NCBI GenBank assembly: GCA_014523525.1
Contig: JAATVL010000172.1
Location: forward strand, 1 to 9,436
Direction: 5' to 3'
From: Nitrososphaerales archaeon TH703
GTDB taxonomy: Archaea > Thermoproteota > Nitrososphaeria > Nitrososphaerales > Nitrososphaeraceae
DNA length: 9,436 bases
Shown: positions 7,027 to 9,436 of the stretch, piece by piece
Numbering within the stretch: position 1 is the first letter of the stretch
Layout: every line of letters begins with the position of its first letter
Notes under the pieces: generated by a model
Databases searched by the model: none
What the model was told of the DNA's origin: nothing
The model's input: the letters and a program-made list of their open reading frames with translations, nothing else
Made by a program: the position numbers and the translations under genes

Positions 7027-8328
7027 ATGCATTGGACACCCTCGTCATATACTTCGGTCGGAGCTAGTTATGTTAAAGTCGTACGCAGTGTCAAGATGAA
7101 GCCGTCAGCAGAATCGATTCATACTTTTGATTCTTTTGGACGAGTACTTTACAATGACGTCATATCAAATGTTGACATTCCGGCTAGAAACTCTTCTCAC
7201 ATGGATGGATTTGGCGTACGGTATGTAGACATAAAGGAGACCTCTCGCGATCATCCTGTTATTCTCAAAGTTGCACGTCAAATGAGATTTGATATTTTGC
7301 CAAATCCTTTCTTACATAGACGAGAAGCCATTAGGATTTCTACTGGTGGATATTTACCTCCTGGGGCAGATACTGTTATTCCCATTGAATATACAGAGCC
7401 AGTACATAAAAACAGATCAATAAAAATTTACTCCTCCTTTCCTAGAGGATCATTTATATCTTATGCAGGAAATGAGATCAAAAAGAAAGCGCTGTTACTA
7501 CATAAAGGACATATAATTAGAGCTCAAGATTTAGCATTAATATCTATGCTTGGCATTAGCAGAATAAAAGTTTTTACAAAACCAATTATTGCGATAATTC
7601 CTACCGGTAGCGAGCTTACTGATAACTTGGATGAAATTAATAAAGGTAAAATCCTAAATACCAATAGTAGAATCATTTCTAGACTAATCGAAGCAAGCGG
7701 TGGACTTTCGCTAGATCTAGGAGTCACCAAAGATAACATTAACGAATTACAAAGGAAAATAAAGCTGGCATTAGTTCGGAGCGATATCATTATCACAACA
7801 GGTGGCTCATCTGTAGGAGCTCGGGATCTTGTCGCTGAATCAATCAACAGATTGGGAAAACCAGGAATTCTAGTGCATGGTATCAAACTTGATCGTGGAA
7901 GAGTGATTGGACTGGCTGTCCTAAAGTCCAAACCAATTATTATCTTGCCTGGACCAGTACAAGGAGCAATTAATGGTTTTATCGTATTCGTACTACCTCT
8001 TTTGAGAGCCATGTTGGGGCTCACCACAGACAAAAATGGGATTATAATAGCGAGGCTCGTTTATAGTTGGCATGCACGTAAGAAATTTCAAAGCTTTCTA
8101 AAAATATTGTATGTAAAACTGGGGCGATCAAGATTTGGTGACATTCAAGCAATACCTATAACCGGTGAAACTACTAATATAACAGTTCTAACTAGAGCAA
8201 ATGGATTTGTTATGGTACCAGAAGGAGTAACAATGATGAACAAAGGACAACAAATAAAGGTCAACCTACTTCCCGGCCTTTCTTTCTCGTCAGGTAACCC
8301 GATAGATTTTGTATATTCCTCTAGATGA
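7027..8328 (+). CDS. moeA: Molybdopterin molybdenumtransferase MoeA
   Basis: MoeA inserts molybdenum into adenylated molybdopterin, the last step of basic molybdenum-cofactor synthesis in the cytosol. The 433-residue length is typical. Domain I begins with ARNSSHMDGFGVR (residues 53-65), the family's SxMDGxA motif whose Asp60 matches an essential acidic residue. The MoCF-binding domain carries PTGSEL (192-197), TTGGSSVGARD (257-267) and LPGPVQGA (307-314). A full domain IV follows (about 340-415, ending VLTRANGFVMVPEGV). The usual PGKP/LPGNP signatures are altered (DRGRVIGL, LPGPVQG), so a specialised paralog is possible. The start is supported because family similarity reaches back to about residue 9 (YTSVGASYVKVV) and by a TATA-like box 25 nt upstream. 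It converges on moaCB and probably serves the sulfite-oxidase-like enzyme at 4751-6412. Confidence 0.92.
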   Translation: MHWTPSSYTSVGASYVKVVRSVKMKPSAESIHTFDSFGRVLYNDVISNVDIPARNSSHMDGFGVRYVDIKETSRDHPVILKVARQMRFDILPNPFLHRREAIRISTGGYLPPGADTVIPIEYTEPVHKNRSIKIYSSFPRGSFISYAGNEIKKKALLLHKGHIIRAQDLALISMLGISRIKVFTKPIIAIIPTGSELTDNLDEINKGKILNTNSRIISRLIEASGGLSLDLGVTKDNINELQRKIKLALVRSDIIITTGGSSVGARDLVAESINRLGKPGILVHGIKLDRGRVIGLAVLKSKPIIILPGPVQGAINGFIVFVLPLLRAMLGLTTDKNGIIIARLVYSWHARKKFQSFLKILYVKLGRSRFGDIQAIPITGETTNITVLTRANGFVMVPEGVTMMNKGQQIKVNLLPGLSFSSGNPIDFVYSSR

Positions 8329-8571
8329 ATAGAGAGTATAATTCATGAGATTAGTAACGGAATAGAAATACAGAGATAAGTGACCAGCTCTCAAATAATT
8401 GAAGAGGGCCGTTGAAGCCACAACTATGTTCAGAGCCAGTGACACCGGTGGGATAGTGTACAGATTTATTCCAACAAGTACTAGAATGGCAATATAGCTA
8501 CTTCATCCTGCAAATCCAACACTAGAATAAATAAAACTTATTGCAAAGAAAAGAGGGACAAGTATTAACAA
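8329..8571 (-). pseudogene. Decayed TauE/SafE (TSUP) sulfite-exporter-type gene fragment
   Basis: The apparent gap between moeA and moaCB translates on the - strand, from a TTG at 8571, as LLILVPLFFAISFIYSSVGFAG, then a TGA at 8503-8505, then SSYIAILVLVGINLYTIPP, VSLALNIVVASTALFNYL and RAGHLSLYFYSVTNL. This is the first helices of a TauE/SafE transporter. Family members commonly show YSSVGxGGGSxYLAxLxLxG, then PPxAxxLN, then RAGH. The stop sits exactly where a conserved glycine (GGA) is expected, one G-to-T change away. Similarity fades at about 8345, next to the moeA stop, and only about 80 of the usual 240-270 residues remain; the rest is gone. TauE/SafE proteins export sulfite, sulfoacetate and related anions. 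It lies directly downstream of moaCB on the same strand, beginning within about ten bases of its stop, and would have been co-transcribed. Confidence 0.7.
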
Positions 8572-8581
8572 TAAAAGTTCA

Positions 8582-9436
8582 TTAATGGCCGTGTCCCTCC
8601 ATCATCTTGAACGCATGCTCTAACCCCGGAAATAAGAAACCTAAGGACTCAGATACTGCCTTTAAACTTCCAGGAATATTGATTATTAGAGTTGTTCCCC
8701 TTACGCCCGCAACTCCTCTTGAGAGCATAGATAATGGTGTTCTTCTCTGCCCATATGCTCTACTCCCTTCGGCAATTCCAGTTATTTCCTTTTCTATGAC
8801 CTTTCTTGTAGCTTCAGGTGTTACGTCCCTCAGGCCAAGTCCTGTTCCTCCAGTAGTCAATATCAAGTTTAAATGGAGATCATCTGAATATTTCCTTAAG
8901 AGTTTCTCAATAACAGAACTATCATCAGGCACTATTTTGTATTCGACCACGTCAATGCCTCTATCTTTTAAAGTTTTAACGATGAATTTTCCAGATTTAT
9001 CTACTCGCTTTCCAGCCGCAACTGAATCGCTGACGACAATCACACCTGCTCTGATCTTATTTCCCTCCTTAATTGCAAATTCGCCTATTCCTCCTGACTT
9101 TTCAACAAGCTTGATAGATGAGATAAATAGTGAATCGTCTATCGGTTTTAGCATATCATATATGGTCAATGCACCAATACAAGCTCCACTGAGAGCTTCC
9201 ATTTCTACCCCTGTCTTCCATATACTTTTAACTTCTACGTCGACTTCAATTGCTTGGGATTTTATTGATACTTGAACCTCAATGTGATCTAGAGGTATTG
9301 GATGACAGTATGGTATAAGGTCAGAGGTTTTCTTAGCCCCCGAAGTAGCCGCTATCTTCGCTGCCTCCACGATATCACCTTTGGGTGACTTTCCTTGGCA
9401 AATCAATATTGCAGTATTAGCTTCGATGTTCAATAC
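8582..9436 (-). CDS. moaCB: MoaC-MoaB fusion for molybdenum cofactor synthesis (5' end beyond window)
   Basis: A bifunctional protein; the frame stays open to the window edge, so the first residues of MoaC (about 20) are missing and the TTG at 9433 is not the start. Residues here are numbered from that TTG codon. The MoaC part (about 1-123) makes cyclic pyranopterin monophosphate. It shows GDIVEAAKIAA, LIPYCHPIPL with catalytic-type His44, and TGVEMEALSGACIGALTIYDM(L)K with the acidic and lysine residues of the active site. The MoaB/Mog part (about 127-283) adenylates molybdopterin for molybdenum insertion; it carries VVSDS, TTGGTGLGLRDVTPEAT and LSRGVAGVRGTTLIINIPGS. The C-terminus ends in a short His-containing GHGH. 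Fusion of the two enzymes is known in several lineages. With moeA nearby this forms a Moco cluster; MoaA, MoaD and MoaE are not in view. Confidence 0.95.
   Translation of the reverse strand, partial: VLNIEANTAILICQGKSPKGDIVEAAKIAATSGAKKTSDLIPYCHPIPLDHIEVQVSIKSQAIEVDVEVKSIWKTGVEMEALSGACIGALTIYDMLKPIDDSLFISSIKLVEKSGGIGEFAIKEGNKIRAGVIVVSDSVAAGKRVDKSGKFIVKTLKDRGIDVVEYKIVPDDSSVIEKLLRKYSDDLHLNLILTTGGTGLGLRDVTPEATRKVIEKEITGIAEGSRAYGQRRTPLSMLSRGVAGVRGTTLIINIPGSLKAVSESLGFLFPGLEHAFKMMEGHGH

Noticed and set aside
7524..8033. Long antisense open frame inside moeA, and similar long antisense frames in moaCB and the molybdoenzyme gene
   Set aside because: No family resemblance; the codon pattern is explained by the strongly supported genes on the opposite strand.
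8503..8505. The TGA inside the TauE-like frame as a selenocysteine codon
   Set aside because: It replaces a conserved glycine rather than a cysteine, no selenocysteine insertion element is visible, and the remaining gene is truncated anyway. A nonsense mutation, or a sequencing error in an already truncated gene, is simpler.

Overview
The window looks like a chromosomal piece of an archaeon, most likely an ammonia-oxidising thaumarchaeon (Nitrososphaeria, Nitrososphaera/Nitrosocosmicus-like). The DNA is AT-rich. Several genes have a TATA-like box centred about 25-27 nt upstream of the start codon and no Shine-Dalgarno sequence, the layout of archaeal leaderless transcripts. Secreted proteins carry many N-x-S/T sequons, and MoaC and MoaB are fused. 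The genus is inferred from gene flavour and has not been proven.

Left part (1-1777, + strand): the 3' end of a ClC-type chloride channel/antiporter gene with a cytosolic CBS pair. About 300 nt of apparently non-coding DNA follow, including a tRNA-like remnant. Next comes a second, 5'-truncated copy of only the cytosolic CBS tail, still open for 193 codons.

Middle (1923-6898, - strand): a run of five same-strand genes. In transcription order (right to left) they are a small Met-rich secreted protein, a membrane-anchored sulfite-oxidase-like molybdoenzyme, a membrane-anchored DM13-domain protein, a Rieske [2Fe-2S]/flavodoxin-fold fusion, and a DUF5996-like protein. Spacings of 50-200 nt and individual TATA-like boxes suggest mostly separate transcription. 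Four of the five are exported or redox-type proteins.

Right part (7027-9436): moeA (+) diverges from the Met-rich gene across a 128-nt two-way promoter region. A moaC-moaB fusion (-) runs off the right edge. MoaC, MoaB and MoeA cover the steps from cyclic pyranopterin formation to molybdenum insertion, and the sulfite-oxidase-like protein is the obvious local client.

The least visible feature is the apparent gap between moeA and moaCB. On the - strand it encodes the N-terminal part of a TauE/SafE (TSUP, sulfite/sulfonate-type) exporter. It is interrupted by an in-frame TGA and cut off at the moeA end, so it is a decayed gene. With the sulfite-oxidase-like enzyme and the Moco genes, it hints that this locus once had, or in relatives still has, a sulfur-oxyanion module. 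I see no CRISPR array, intact insertion sequence, rRNA or intact tRNA.
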